A stretch of DNA of 64,000 nt from Lysobacter sp. yr284 (GTDB lineage Bacteria > Pseudomonadota > Gammaproteobacteria > Xanthomonadales > Xanthomonadaceae): assembly GCF_900107375.1 (NCBI RefSeq), contig NZ_FNPT01000016.1, forward strand, positions 1 through 64,000, written 5' to 3'. The translations under genes were made by a program, and so were the position numbers. The notes under the pieces are model-generated. The model did no database searches. It saw only the letters and a list, made by a program, of their open reading frames with translations, and was not told the DNA's origin. Shown here piece by piece: positions 47,461-57,368 of the stretch (position 1 is its first letter; every line of letters begins with the position of its first letter).

Positions 47461-48273
47461 ATGCCCGACAAGCTCGCTCCCGCCCGTTGGCGCCGCATCG
47501 CCTGGCGCACGTTGATCTTCGCCGCCACGGCGTTGGCGATCGGCATCGCCGCGCGCTGGTGGTTCCTGCACTGGCAGCCCGACCGCGCGCGCTATCGGCT
47601 GCGCGGCATCGACGTGTCGCATCACCAGGGCGCGATCGACTGGAAGGCGGTCGCGCGCGACGACGTCGCCTTCGCCTACCTGAAGGCCAGCGAAGGCGGC
47701 GACCACCGCGACCGCCGCTACGCCGTCAACGAACGCGACGCACGCGCGGCCGGCGTCCCGGTCGGCGCGTACCATTTCTTCACCTTCTGCCGTACCGGCG
47801 CCGAGCAGGCGGCGAACTTCCTCGCCGCCGCGCCGGCCATCGCCGACGCGCTGCCGCCCGCAGTGGATCTGGAATTCGGCGGCAACTGCGGCCGCCGCCC
47901 CGACGGGGCGGCGATGCGCGCCGAACTCGACGCGTTCCTGGCGCCGGTGGAGGCCGCGTACGCCAAGCCGGCGCTGTTGTACGTGACCCCGGAATTCTTC
48001 GACGCCTACCGCGACGCGCTGCCGCCGCGGCCGCTGTGGCGGCGTTCGATCCTGCACGCGCCGGATTCGCGCGCCGCGTGGACGTTGTGGCAGTACCACA
48101 ACCGCGCGCGGGTCGACGGCATCGACGGGCCGGTCGATCTCAACGTATTCGACGGCGACGCGGCTGCGTTCGCGCGCTGGCGCGACGCGCCCGCGCAACC
48201 GCGCGATCTACCTGTAGGAGCGGCGCGAGCCGCGACCGCGGAGCCGCCGGTCGCGACGGAAGTTTCCCCGTAG
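47461..48273 (+). CDS. GH25 muramidase (lysozyme) with N-terminal membrane anchor
   Basis: A 270-residue glycoside hydrolase family 25 protein that cleaves the MurNAc-GlcNAc bond in peptidoglycan. A TM/signal anchor (TLIFAATALAIGIAARWWFL) precedes the catalytic barrel: GIDVSHHQGAIDW (D51), AFAYLKASEGGD, GAYHFF and PAVDLEF (D136, E138). It probably acts in the periplasm or on other cells. The last 22 residues (from DLPVGAARAATAEPP) are encoded by a GTAGGAGCGGCGC repeat, so the native C-terminus was probably shorter or different. Confidence 0.9.
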   Translation: MPDKLAPARWRRIAWRTLIFAATALAIGIAARWWFLHWQPDRARYRLRGIDVSHHQGAIDWKAVARDDVAFAYLKASEGGDHRDRRYAVNERDARAAGVPVGAYHFFTFCRTGAEQAANFLAAAPAIADALPPAVDLEFGGNCGRRPDGAAMRAELDAFLAPVEAAYAKPALLYVTPEFFDAYRDALPPRPLWRRSILHAPDSRAAWTLWQYHNRARVDGIDGPVDLNVFDGDAAAFARWRDAPAQPRDLPVGAARAATAEPPVATEVSP

Positions 48274-48314
48274 CTGCGGATTCGCGGTCGCGGCTCGCGC
48301 CGCTCCTACAGGGG
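48211..48314. repeat. Paired GTAGGAGCGGCGC repeats overlapping the muramidase 3' end
   Basis: CTGTAGGAGCGGCGCGAGCC (48212-48231) and its inverted partner GGCTCGCGCCGCTCCTACAG (48292-48311) flank about 60 bp. The left copy is inside the GH25 reading frame and the right one lies between its stop and the convergent esterase gene, where the pair could act as a shared transcription end. Confidence 0.85.
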
Positions 48315-48325
48315 GATCGCGAAGT

Positions 48326-49327
48326 TCACTTTCCCTTGAACTGCGCGTCGAAGAATTTCACCGCCGCGGCGTTGATGTCGCGATGCGCCGCCGCGCGATC
48401 CACGCCCGGCGCGTCGGTGCAGATCGCCGGCACCTGTTTGGCGAAGCCCGCGCTGCACGGCGGCAGGAACACGTAATGCCCGGCGCCGGGCACTTCGGCG
48501 AAGCCGGCCAAGTGCGGCAGCAGCGGACGGATGCGCAGGCCGTTGTCGGCCGGCGCCAGCACCTGGTCCTTCTGCGCGATGTACAGGAACACCGGGTGCT
48601 TCATCGCGCGGAAGCTGTCCGCGTCGAACAGGATGCTGAAAGGCGCCATCGCGAAGCCGGCGCGCACGCGCGGGTCCACGGTCGGCGGCGGATCGGCGAT
48701 GGTGCGCATCGTCGCCGGCAGAGGCCGGTCGCACAGCTCCGGCAGGCCCGGATGCCGTTCGCAGTATTTCGGGAACAGGTCGAAGTCCGGCTTGGCGCCG
48801 AGCAGCAGCAGCGTGGTGTAGCCGCCCGCGGAGAAACCAGCGGCGCCGATCCGCTTGGCGTCGATATGCGCGCCGATGCGTTTGTCGGCGAGCGCCGCGT
48901 CGATGGCCGCGCTGGCCTGCCAGGCGCGGCCGAGCAGGGCGCGGTCGGTGCCGGCGCCGCGGCTGTCGTCGTAGCTGTCGCCGGTGTGCTGCGGCATCAC
49001 CACGATGTAGCCGTGGCGCGCCAGCGCCGCGGCGAGGTCGTGGTGGCCGTACATGCTGCCCAGGTGGCCGTGCGAGAGCACGATCAGCGGGAACGTGCCG
49101 GCCTTCGGCGCGGCGTCGCGCTGGGCTTGCACGGAGTAGGGGCCGACTTCGGCGATGGCGTCGGGCTTGGCCTCGGCGCTGGGGTAGAGGATCGCGACGG
49201 GCACCTGGGTGCCGGTGGTCGGCTCGCGGGTTTCGAGCGTGCCCAGGCCGACGCCGTCGGCGTGGGCGGAGCCCGCGGCGAGGGCGAGCAGCAGCGGCAG
49301 CAGGCGGGGCGCGGTGCGGCGCGGCAT
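48326..49327 (-). CDS. Exported alpha/beta hydrolase (PAF-acetylhydrolase/dienelactone hydrolase-like)
   Basis: A 333-residue exported esterase-like protein: signal peptide (RLLPLLLALAAGSAHA), VLSHGHLGSMYGHHDLAAAL (oxyanion region), nucleophile elbow GAAGFSAGGY, acid in IAQKDQVLAP and His in GAGHYVFLPP. The layout resembles bacterial PAF-acetylhydrolase-like proteins. Substrate unknown. Ends 53 bp from the muramidase stop. Confidence 0.82.
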   Translation of the reverse strand: MPRRTAPRLLPLLLALAAGSAHADGVGLGTLETREPTTGTQVPVAILYPSAEAKPDAIAEVGPYSVQAQRDAAPKAGTFPLIVLSHGHLGSMYGHHDLAAALARHGYIVVMPQHTGDSYDDSRGAGTDRALLGRAWQASAAIDAALADKRIGAHIDAKRIGAAGFSAGGYTTLLLLGAKPDFDLFPKYCERHPGLPELCDRPLPATMRTIADPPPTVDPRVRAGFAMAPFSILFDADSFRAMKHPVFLYIAQKDQVLAPADNGLRIRPLLPHLAGFAEVPGAGHYVFLPPCSAGFAKQVPAICTDAPGVDRAAAHRDINAAAVKFFDAQFKGK

Positions 49328-49392
49328 GGGGCGGGTCCTGGCGAGGAGGTCGCGCCGATTCTATGCCCGCCGCGGCGCCACTCGCATGCCCC

Positions 49393-49514
49393 CCTGTAGG
49401 AGCGGCGCAAGCCGCGACCGCGGGGCGGCAGATTGCGCCGAAAGCTTCCTGCGCCCGCACGGTTGCGGCGTTGTTGTGGATTCGCGGTCGCGGCTTGCGC
49501 CGCTCCTACAGGGG
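49393..49514. repeat. Paired GTAGGAGCGGCGC repeats
   Basis: CTGTAGGAGCGGCGCAAGCC (49394-49413) and the inverted GGCTTGCGCCGCTCCTACAG (49492-49511) enclose about 78 bp. Same organisation as the 48.2-kb pair. They lie between two minus-strand genes, upstream of the esterase. Confidence 0.85.
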
Positions 49515-49525
49515 AGCGCATCGCC

Positions 49526-49557
49526 AAAAAAAATCCCGGCCGAAGCCGGGATTTTTC
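49526..49557 (-). terminator. Rho-independent terminator of the PfkB kinase gene
   Basis: On the minus strand AATCCCGGC-TTCG-GCCGGGATT is followed by T7-8. A perfect 9-bp stem with a UUCG loop, 24 bp after the kinase stop. It also has a short T-run on the plus strand. Confidence 0.92.
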
Positions 49558-49580
49558 GGGTGTCGCGACCGCCGCCGCGC

Positions 49581-50513
49581 TTACAGCGCGTAACCGAACT
49601 GCTGGCGGAACTGCTCGGCGAACTCGGCGTAGTCGAAACGCTGGTTCTGGGTGCCCGGGTGTTCGACCTTCAGCGCGCCCATCAGGTTGCCCATGCGGCC
49701 GATGGTCATCCAGTCGTAGCCCTTCTCGATGCCGAAGATCAGGCCGGCGCGGAACGCGTCGCCGCAGCCGGTCGGATCGGTCACGCGGCGCTCGTACGCC
49801 GGCGGGATGGTGTAGGTCTCTTCCGGCGTGTGGATGATCGCGCCGCGCGGGCCGAGCGTGGTGATGTAGGCCTTCACCCGCGACACGATCTGCTTCTCGT
49901 CCCAGCCGGTGCGGGTCTGCAGCAGGTTCGACTCGTAGTCGTTGACCACGACGTAGTCGGCCTGCTCGATGAACGCGCGCAGCTCTTCGCCGTTGAACAG
50001 CGGCATCGCCTGGCCCGGATCGAAGATGAAGGGAATGCCGAGCTCGCTGAATTCCTTCGAGTTCTGCAGCATGCCCTCGCGGCCGTCCGGCGCGACGATG
50101 CCGAAGGTGACGCCGGCGACGTCGCGCACGTGGTTGCTGTGCGAGTTCGACATCGCGCCGGGATGGAACGCGGTGATCTGGTTGTTGTCCAGGTCGGTGG
50201 TGATGAAGCACTGCGGCGTGAACTGCTCTTCGAACACGCGCACGCAGTCCAGGCGGATGCCGTAGGACTCCAGGTGCGTGCGGTACGGGCCGAAGTCCTG
50301 GCCGACGGTGGCCATCGGAATCGGATCGCCGCCGAGCAGCTTGAGGTTGTAGGCGATGTTGCCGGCGCAGCCGCCGAACTCGCGGCGCATGCGCGGCACC
50401 AGGAACGAGACGTTCAAGATGTGGACCTTGTCCGGCAGGATGTGGTTCTTGAACTGGTCCGGAAACACCATGATGGTGTCGTAGGCCAGCGAGCCGCAGA
50501 TCAGCGCAGACAT
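49581..50513 (-). CDS. PfkB-family carbohydrate/adenosine kinase
   Basis: A 310-residue sugar kinase: GGCAGNIAYNLKLLGG (substrate/N-terminal glycine motif), VNDYESNLL, and the catalytic DPTGCGDAFRAG (general base Asp within GCGD). It is annotated in xanthomonads as adenosine kinase-like; whether it phosphorylates adenosine or a sugar cannot be decided from sequence. GGGGTGA precedes the ATG at 50513, with a TAACAAT -10-like box at about 50538-50532. Confidence 0.9.
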   Translation of the reverse strand: MSALICGSLAYDTIMVFPDQFKNHILPDKVHILNVSFLVPRMRREFGGCAGNIAYNLKLLGGDPIPMATVGQDFGPYRTHLESYGIRLDCVRVFEEQFTPQCFITTDLDNNQITAFHPGAMSNSHSNHVRDVAGVTFGIVAPDGREGMLQNSKEFSELGIPFIFDPGQAMPLFNGEELRAFIEQADYVVVNDYESNLLQTRTGWDEKQIVSRVKAYITTLGPRGAIIHTPEETYTIPPAYERRVTDPTGCGDAFRAGLIFGIEKGYDWMTIGRMGNLMGALKVEHPGTQNQRFDYAEFAEQFRQQFGYAL

Positions 50514-50539
50514 GTAGGTTCACCCCGAAGATTGTTATT

Positions 50540-50921
50540 GGACGCGTCGTCGTCGCGGACGGGAAAATCGGCGAGCGCCAGTCCGCGAATGCAAGAACGG
50601 GCGGTTTGTGGCCGCCCGGCGGCGGTAGCGTAGCCGCTGGACGCGCGCGCGGCCAGTTTTTTGCGCATCGGGGCCGCCTTGCCGGCGGGCCGGTCCCGGT
50701 TGCGGGCGGCGAATCCGGCCCCGGCCCCGGCCGGACCCCGGTCGCGCGGCCGGGCCGGCCTCCCCCGAAGGCGACCCCGCCGGGCCGGTCCCGGCGCCCC
50801 CCGCCCGCGCCCGCCGACCCGCCCCGGCGAGGCCCCGACCTAGGGTTATCCCCAGGGTTCCGGGCCGCTGCCGGCGGGCCTTGGCTGAATAGCCGGCGGC
50901 GCCCGAAACCGTTGATTTTCC
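50540..50921. other. Long GC-rich intergenic region upstream of mreB
   Basis: About 380 bp with no credible gene. 50660-50830 is an extremely C/G-rich low-complexity tract (runs such as CCCCGGCCCCGGCC). This is the longest gene-free stretch in the window and separates the divergent kinase and mreB promoters. An unannotated leader RNA cannot be ruled out, but no structure stands out. Confidence 0.5.
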
Positions 50922-50950
50922 TTGCTCGCAGGGGGGGCGATTGCTAGGCT
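50922..50950 (+). promoter_or_regulatory. Putative sigma-70 promoter of the mre operon
   Basis: TTGCTC (50922-50927) and TAGGCT (50945-50950) with exactly 17 bp spacing; predicted start near 50957, giving a leader of about 37 nt before mreB. It lies in the least GC-rich part of the intergenic region. Confidence 0.55.
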
Positions 50951-50978
50951 AACGGCCCCGCTCCGCCCCCATTTTTGA

Positions 50979-52040
<1,062 letters not shown>

Positions 52041-52225
52041 TCCGCGCATCGCTCCACACGCGCGGCGCGCGCGGACTGCATTTCCCCCGATGCCGTCCGC
52101 TCATGCGCCCGCCGCGCGATGCAGCAGGTAAGATCCAAACCGAGCTCCATCGTCACGCGCGCAGCGAACTTTCGCTGCGTTCGCGTTTCTACTCCCTCTG
52201 ATTCCGACAGCGACCTTCCGGCCCG

Positions 52226-53437
52226 ATGCCCCCTTACGCCGGCCCACCCACCGCAGCCCGCAGCGGCGAAGTCGCCGACACCTTGCGCCTGATGGCCTAC
52301 CTGGCGCTGGCGCTGACCCTGATCGTGCTCGATCACCGCGGCGGCTGGCTGAGCCAGGCGCGCAAGCAGGCCGCGACCCTGGTCGCGCCGCTGTGGGCCG
52401 TGGCCGGCTGGCCCGGCCGGCTGATCGAGCGGGTCAGCGACGACGCCGGCACCCTGAGCCAGCTCACCGACGAAAACCGCCGCCTGCGCAACGAGGCGCT
52501 GCTGAACCAGGCGCGCATGGCCCGGCTGCAGTCGGTCGCCGCCGACAACCAGCGCCTGCGCGGGCTGCTGGAAGTGGCCGAGCGCGGCAACCTCGACGTG
52601 GTGCTGGCGCCGATCCTCGACATCGACCTGGACCCGTCGCGCCAGCGCCTGATCCTCGATGCTGGCAGCCGCGAGCGCCTGCGCGTGGGCCAGAGCGTGA
52701 TCGACGCCGGCGGCCTGATCGGCCAGGTCACCGGCATCACTCCGCTGCACTCCAGCGTGCTGCTGATCACCGACCCCTCGCACGCGGTGCCGGTCAACGT
52801 CGCCCGCAACGGCGTGCGCCTGGTGGTCTACGGCGAAGGCCGCAGCGACCGCCTGACCCTGCGCAGCGTGCCGCTGTCCAGCGACGTGCGCGTCGGCGAC
52901 GTGGTGGTGACCTCGGGCCTGGGTGGGCGCTTCCCGCCGGGCTTCCCGGTCGGCACCATCGCCGCGCTCAAACCCGACGACAGCCGCGCCTTCCTGGTCG
53001 GCGAAGTGAAGCCGGCCGCGCAGCTCGACCGCGGCCGCGAAGTGCTGGTGCTGCTGTCGTTGCCGCCGCCGCCGGTGGACACCGCCGACTTCGACACCCA
53101 GCCGGCGGTGGCCGAGACCGCCTCGGCCTCCACGCCGCAGGCCCAGGCCGCGGCCGAGCAGGCCGCCGCGCAGCGCTTGAGCGAGCTCAAGCAGCGCAAG
53201 CCCAAGCCGCGCAGCGCGACCGCGCCGGAAGAACTGAAGTCCGAAATCGAGCCGGCGCCGCCGGCCGCGGCCGCGCGCTCCAACGCCGGCGCGAACGCGG
53301 ACGCCGCCGCCGGCAACCGTAACGCCGCTGCGCCCGCCGCGCGCCAGTCGGCGCCGCGCGCGCCGGCGCCCGCGCCCGCGCCCTCGGCGGCGCCCGCCCG
53401 CACCCCGCCGCAGAACGCACAGGAGCCGCAGCGATGA
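52226..53437 (+). CDS. mreC: Rod-shape-determining protein MreC with long disordered tail
   Basis: A 403-residue bitopic protein: one TM helix (about 22-40), a coiled coil (about 68-110, LTDENRRLRNEALLNQARMA) and the periplasmic beta domain (to about 275). MreC scaffolds PBP2 and activates the elongasome. Beyond residue 285 is an approximately 115-residue Ala/Pro/Gln-rich tail absent from E. coli MreC. Overlaps mreD by 4 bp. Confidence 0.96.
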   Translation: MPPYAGPPTAARSGEVADTLRLMAYLALALTLIVLDHRGGWLSQARKQAATLVAPLWAVAGWPGRLIERVSDDAGTLSQLTDENRRLRNEALLNQARMARLQSVAADNQRLRGLLEVAERGNLDVVLAPILDIDLDPSRQRLILDAGSRERLRVGQSVIDAGGLIGQVTGITPLHSSVLLITDPSHAVPVNVARNGVRLVVYGEGRSDRLTLRSVPLSSDVRVGDVVVTSGLGGRFPPGFPVGTIAALKPDDSRAFLVGEVKPAAQLDRGREVLVLLSLPPPPVDTADFDTQPAVAETASASTPQAQAAAEQAAAQRLSELKQRKPKPRSATAPEELKSEIEPAPPAAAARSNAGANADAAAGNRNAAAPAARQSAPRAPAPAPAPSAAPARTPPQNAQEPQR

Positions 53438-53919
53438 CCCGCGCCCGCCACCACTGGGTGTTGCCGGTCAGCCTGGTCGCCGCGCTGGCGCTGAGCCTGC
53501 TGCCGATGCCGCAGGTGCTGGCGCCGCTGCGCCCGTTCTGGCTCGGCCTGGTCCTGGCCTACTGGGTGATCGAAGACCCCGAGCGCGTCGGCCTGGGCTT
53601 CGCCTTCGTCGTCGGCCTGTGCGGCGACCTGGTTTCCGACGGCCTGCTCGGCGAACAGGCGCTGCGGCTGGTGGTGATGGCCTTCATCCTGCAGCGCTTC
53701 CGCGCGCGGCTGCGGTTCTTCCCGCTGTCGCAGCAGGCGCTGGCGATCGGCGGGCTGATGCTCAACGACCGCATCGTCACCGCCGTGGTCCACATGGTGC
53801 TGCGCGAGCCCTCGCTGCCGACCACCTACTGGTTCGCGCCGCTGGTCGGCATGGCGTTGTGGCCGGTGATCTTCCTGCTGCTCGACGCGCTGCGCCTGGG
53901 CACCTGGCGGAGGCGCTGA
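53434..53919 (+). CDS. mreD: Rod-shape-determining membrane protein MreD
   Basis: A 161-residue inner-membrane protein with five to six hydrophobic segments; family blocks LPMPQVLAPLRPFWLGLVLA and GLCGDLVSDGLLGEQALRL. A core elongasome component with MreC and RodA-PBP2. ATG overlaps the mreC stop; PBP2 starts one base after its stop. Confidence 0.95.
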   Translation: MTRARHHWVLPVSLVAALALSLLPMPQVLAPLRPFWLGLVLAYWVIEDPERVGLGFAFVVGLCGDLVSDGLLGEQALRLVVMAFILQRFRARLRFFPLSQQALAIGGLMLNDRIVTAVVHMVLREPSLPTTYWFAPLVGMALWPVIFLLLDALRLGTWRRR

Positions 53920-53920
53920 C

Positions 53921-56185
53921 ATGGGCCCGCGCCGCCGCCTGCTCAACCGCCGCCCGCGCGTGCTCAAGAACACCGCGGCCGAGGCCGACCAGTTCCGCCT
54001 GCGCGCCGCGGTCGCGTTCTTCTTCGTCCTCATCGGCGTGGTCGGCCTGGGCTTCTGGTACTTCCGCCTGCAGGTCTGGCAGCACGACGACTACGCCATG
54101 CGTTCGGAGCAGAACCGGGTCAAGCTGCGCCCGGTGGTGCCCGGGCGCGGGCTGATCTACGACCGCCGCGGCCGCATCCTGGCCGACAACGTCCCCGCGT
54201 TCCGCATCGAAGTGACCCCGTCGGAAGCCGGCGACAGCGAGAAATGGCTGCCGCAGCTGGCGCGGGTGGTCGCGCTGACGCCCGAGGACATCTCGCGCTT
54301 CGAAGCCGAGCGCAAGGCCACCCGCGGCTTCAAGCCGATCGTGCTGAAGCTGCGCGTCAGCGACGAGGAAGTCGCCGCGTTCGCGGTCGACCGCTGGCGC
54401 TTCCCCGGCGTCGAGCTGGTGTCTTACCTCAACCGACGCTACCCGTACGGCGAGTTGTTCGCGCATGTCATCGGCTATGTCGGCCGCATCGACACCAAGG
54501 ACCAGGAAGCGCTCGGGGTCAATGCCGGCGTGCTGACCCACATCGGCAAGACCGGTCTTGAGCGTTCCTACGAACAGCAGCTGCGCGGCCAGGTCGGCTA
54601 CGAGCAGATCGAAACCAACGTCGACGGCCGCCCGATCCGCCAGGTCGGCCACGTCCCGGCCAAGCCCGGCGCCGACCTGCGCCTGAGCATCGACCTCGAC
54701 CTGCAGCGCGCGATGGTCACCGCGTTCGGCGACATGGACGGCTCGGCCGTGGCGGTGGACCCGCGCACCGGCGAAGTGCTGGCGATGGTCAGCCTGCCCA
54801 GCTACGACAGCAACCTGTTCGTCAACGGCATCTCCAGCACCGACTACAAGGCGCTCAACGAAGACCCCTCGCGCCCGCAGTTCAACCGCAACGTGCTCGG
54901 CGGCGGCCCGCCGGGTTCGACGATGAAGCCGTTCATGGCCCTGGCCGGCCTCGACAGCGGCACGCGCCGGGCCGAAGACAAGATCCTGTCGACCGGCGAG
55001 TTCCACATCCCGGGCCAGAAGCGCGGCTACCGCGACTCGCACGGCGGCGGCCACGGCTGGGTGGACCTGCGCGAATCCATTGCCCAGTCGGTCAACACCT
55101 ACTACTACAAGCTCGCCCTCGACATGGGCATCCAGAAGGTCGACCAGTACATGCTGCGCTACGGCTTCGGCCAGAAGACCGGCATCGACCTGCTCGGCGA
55201 GAACATCGGCATCCTGCCGTCGCCGGAGTGGAAGGCCAAGCGCAACAAGAAGGAAGGCTGGTACCCGGGCGAGACCGTCATCGCCGGCATCGGACAAGGT
55301 TACTGGGTGGTGACCGCGCTGCAGCTCGCGCGCGGCACCGCGGCGATCGCCAACAACGGCACCCTGCGCCAGCTGCACCTGGTGCGCGAGATCCGCACCG
55401 GCTACGAATCGCCGTGGCTGCCCAAGGAACTCAACGAACCCACCCGCATCACCGACAATCCCGCGCACCTGCAGGCCGTGCACGAAGGCATGGAATCGAC
55501 CATCCACGGCGGCCGCGGCACCGCGCGGATCATGGCGCGCGGCGCGCCGTACCGCATGGCCGGCAAGACCGGCACCGCGCAGAAGGTCAGCCGCAAGGGC
55601 AACGTCAGCCTCAACCCGCACTCGCTGCCGTACCACCTGCGCCACCAGGCGCTGTTCGTCGGCTACGCGCCGGCCGAAAACCCGACCATCGCGGTGGCGG
55701 TGGTGGTCGAACACGGCGGCTACGGCGGCAGCACCGCCGCACCGATCGCGCGCAAGATCTTCGACGCCTGGCTGCTGGGCAAGATGCCCGAAGCGCCGCC
55801 GAGCAAGGACGGCAAGCCCGCACCGACCGTCGCCCCGCTGGCGGTGGCGCCGGGCGCAGCGCCGACCGTCTCGCCCGGCCAGGCCCCCGGCGAAGGCGCC
55901 GTGGTGCCGGCCGAACTCAAGGTCGTGGCGGTGCCGGTCAACGGCGCTTGGGCCAAGGCGGTGGCGATGGCCAACGCCCGCGTCGCCGCGCAGCCCGGCC
56001 ACGTGCCGCAGGCTGCGGCCGGCGCCGAAGCGGGTTTGCAGGCGAACCTGCCCGGCTACGTAGCGCCGCCCGAACAGGCCGCCGACGGCGCCGCGCCGCC
56101 CGCGCGCCACGACGACGCCCTGATCGAACCCAACCTCGACCCCGAAGACGACGACGTGAGCCCGACCGTGGAGCCGCAGCGGTGA
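53921..56185 (+). CDS. mrdA: Penicillin-binding protein 2 (transpeptidase, MrdA) with C-terminal extension
   Basis: A 754-residue class B PBP that crosslinks peptidoglycan during elongation. One TM helix (about 28-48), a pedestal (about 60-240), then the transpeptidase domain with STMK (S333, K336), SVN (S390-N392) and KTG (K549-G551). The enzyme core ends near residue 620. About 130 further residues are Ala/Pro-rich and finish with an acidic DPEDDD-type segment; E. coli PBP2 has only 633 residues. GGAGG upstream of ATG 53921. Confidence 0.97.
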   Translation: MGPRRRLLNRRPRVLKNTAAEADQFRLRAAVAFFFVLIGVVGLGFWYFRLQVWQHDDYAMRSEQNRVKLRPVVPGRGLIYDRRGRILADNVPAFRIEVTPSEAGDSEKWLPQLARVVALTPEDISRFEAERKATRGFKPIVLKLRVSDEEVAAFAVDRWRFPGVELVSYLNRRYPYGELFAHVIGYVGRIDTKDQEALGVNAGVLTHIGKTGLERSYEQQLRGQVGYEQIETNVDGRPIRQVGHVPAKPGADLRLSIDLDLQRAMVTAFGDMDGSAVAVDPRTGEVLAMVSLPSYDSNLFVNGISSTDYKALNEDPSRPQFNRNVLGGGPPGSTMKPFMALAGLDSGTRRAEDKILSTGEFHIPGQKRGYRDSHGGGHGWVDLRESIAQSVNTYYYKLALDMGIQKVDQYMLRYGFGQKTGIDLLGENIGILPSPEWKAKRNKKEGWYPGETVIAGIGQGYWVVTALQLARGTAAIANNGTLRQLHLVREIRTGYESPWLPKELNEPTRITDNPAHLQAVHEGMESTIHGGRGTARIMARGAPYRMAGKTGTAQKVSRKGNVSLNPHSLPYHLRHQALFVGYAPAENPTIAVAVVVEHGGYGGSTAAPIARKIFDAWLLGKMPEAPPSKDGKPAPTVAPLAVAPGAAPTVSPGQAPGEGAVVPAELKVVAVPVNGAWAKAVAMANARVAAQPGHVPQAAAGAEAGLQANLPGYVAPPEQAADGAAPPARHDDALIEPNLDPEDDDVSPTVEPQR

Positions 56186-57297
56186 GAGTGATCCTGCGCT
56201 ACCTGTGGGACCTGGGCCTGCGCTTCACCCGCACCCTCGACCTGATGATGCTGGCCGCGTTGCTCGCGCTGATGGTGATCGGCCTGGCCGTGCTCTACAG
56301 CGCCGGCGAACACTCCACCCGCATGGTCTTCGCCCAGGGCTCGCGCTTCGCCGTCGGCCTGGCCGCGATGTGGGGCCTGTCGCGCATGTCGATCACCCAA
56401 CTGCGCAACTGGACGCCGTTGATCTACGCCGTATCGATGATCCCGCTGCTGGCGGTGCTGGCGATCGGCACCGGCAAGCACGGCCGCCATTGGATCGACT
56501 TGAAGGTGTTTTACTTCCAGCCGGCCGAGCTTTTGAAGCTGAGCCTGCCGATGATGGTGGCGTGGTACCTCAACCGCCAGCAACTGCCGCCGAAGTTCCT
56601 CAACGTACTGATCGCCGGCGTGCTGATCGGCGCGCCGACCGTACTGATCCTGCTGCAGCCCGACTTCGGCACCGCGATGCTGGTCGGCATCAGCGGCGCG
56701 TTCGCGCTGTACCTGGCGGGCCTGTCGTGGTGGTGGTTCGTTGCCGCGTTCGGCGCGGTGTCCGCGATCGCGCCCGCCGCGTGGTTCTTCCTGCTGCGGC
56801 AGTACCAGAAAGACCGCATCCTGACCTTCCTCAACCCCGAAACCGACCCGCTGGGCACCGGCTGGAACATCATCCAGTCCAAGATCGCCATCGGTGCCGG
56901 CGGGATGACCGGCAAGGGCTGGCTGCAAGGCTCGCAGTCGCACCTGAACTACCTGCCCGAACACACCACCGACTTCATCTTCGCCGTGCTCAGCGAGGAG
57001 TTCGGCTGGGTCGGCGTCATCACCGTGCTGTCCCTGTACCTGTTCGTCGTCGGCCGCTGCCTGTGGATCGCCGCCGGCGCGCGCGACGGCTACTCGCGCT
57101 TGATCGCCGGCGCGTTGGGGTTGGCGTTCTTCGTCTACGTCATCGTCAACGGCGGCATGATTTCCGGGTTGCTGCCGGTGGTGGGCGTGCCGATGCCGTT
57201 GCTGAGTTACGGCGGCACCTCGGCCGTCTCGCTGCTCGCCGGCCTGGGTGTAGTCATGGCGGTGCGAGCCCACAAGCCGGTACACGGCGGGCGCTAA
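56182..57297 (+). CDS. rodA: SEDS peptidoglycan glycosyltransferase RodA
   Basis: A 371-residue polytopic protein with about ten TM helices that polymerises lipid II as partner of PBP2. The catalytic Asp is in PEHTTDFIFAVLSEE (D264); GVPMPLLSYGGTS and KHGRHWIDLKVFYFQPAEL are also SEDS landmarks. Start is GTG 56182, overlapping the mrdA stop (GTGA). Last gene of the cluster; a GTAGGAGC repeat follows. Confidence 0.97.
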   Translation: MRVILRYLWDLGLRFTRTLDLMMLAALLALMVIGLAVLYSAGEHSTRMVFAQGSRFAVGLAAMWGLSRMSITQLRNWTPLIYAVSMIPLLAVLAIGTGKHGRHWIDLKVFYFQPAELLKLSLPMMVAWYLNRQQLPPKFLNVLIAGVLIGAPTVLILLQPDFGTAMLVGISGAFALYLAGLSWWWFVAAFGAVSAIAPAAWFFLLRQYQKDRILTFLNPETDPLGTGWNIIQSKIAIGAGGMTGKGWLQGSQSHLNYLPEHTTDFIFAVLSEEFGWVGVITVLSLYLFVVGRCLWIAAGARDGYSRLIAGALGLAFFVYVIVNGGMISGLLPVVGVPMPLLSYGGTSAVSLLAGLGVVMAVRAHKPVHGGR

Positions 57298-57310
57298 CCG
57301 CATGGCCTAC

Positions 57311-57340
57311 CTGTAGGAGCGGCGCAAGCCGCGACCGCGA
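57311..57340 (+). repeat. Single GTAGGAGCGGCGC repeat
   Basis: CTGTAGGAGCGGCGCAAGCC followed by GCGACCGCGA, 13 bp after the rodA stop. Likely hairpin at the 3' end of the elongasome operon. Confidence 0.75.
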
Positions 57341-57368
57341 CCCCGCAACAACGACGCGACCAACACCC

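Noticed and set aside
53777-56110. 777-residue minus-strand frame
   Set aside because: Antisense to mrdA, whose three catalytic motifs are intact.
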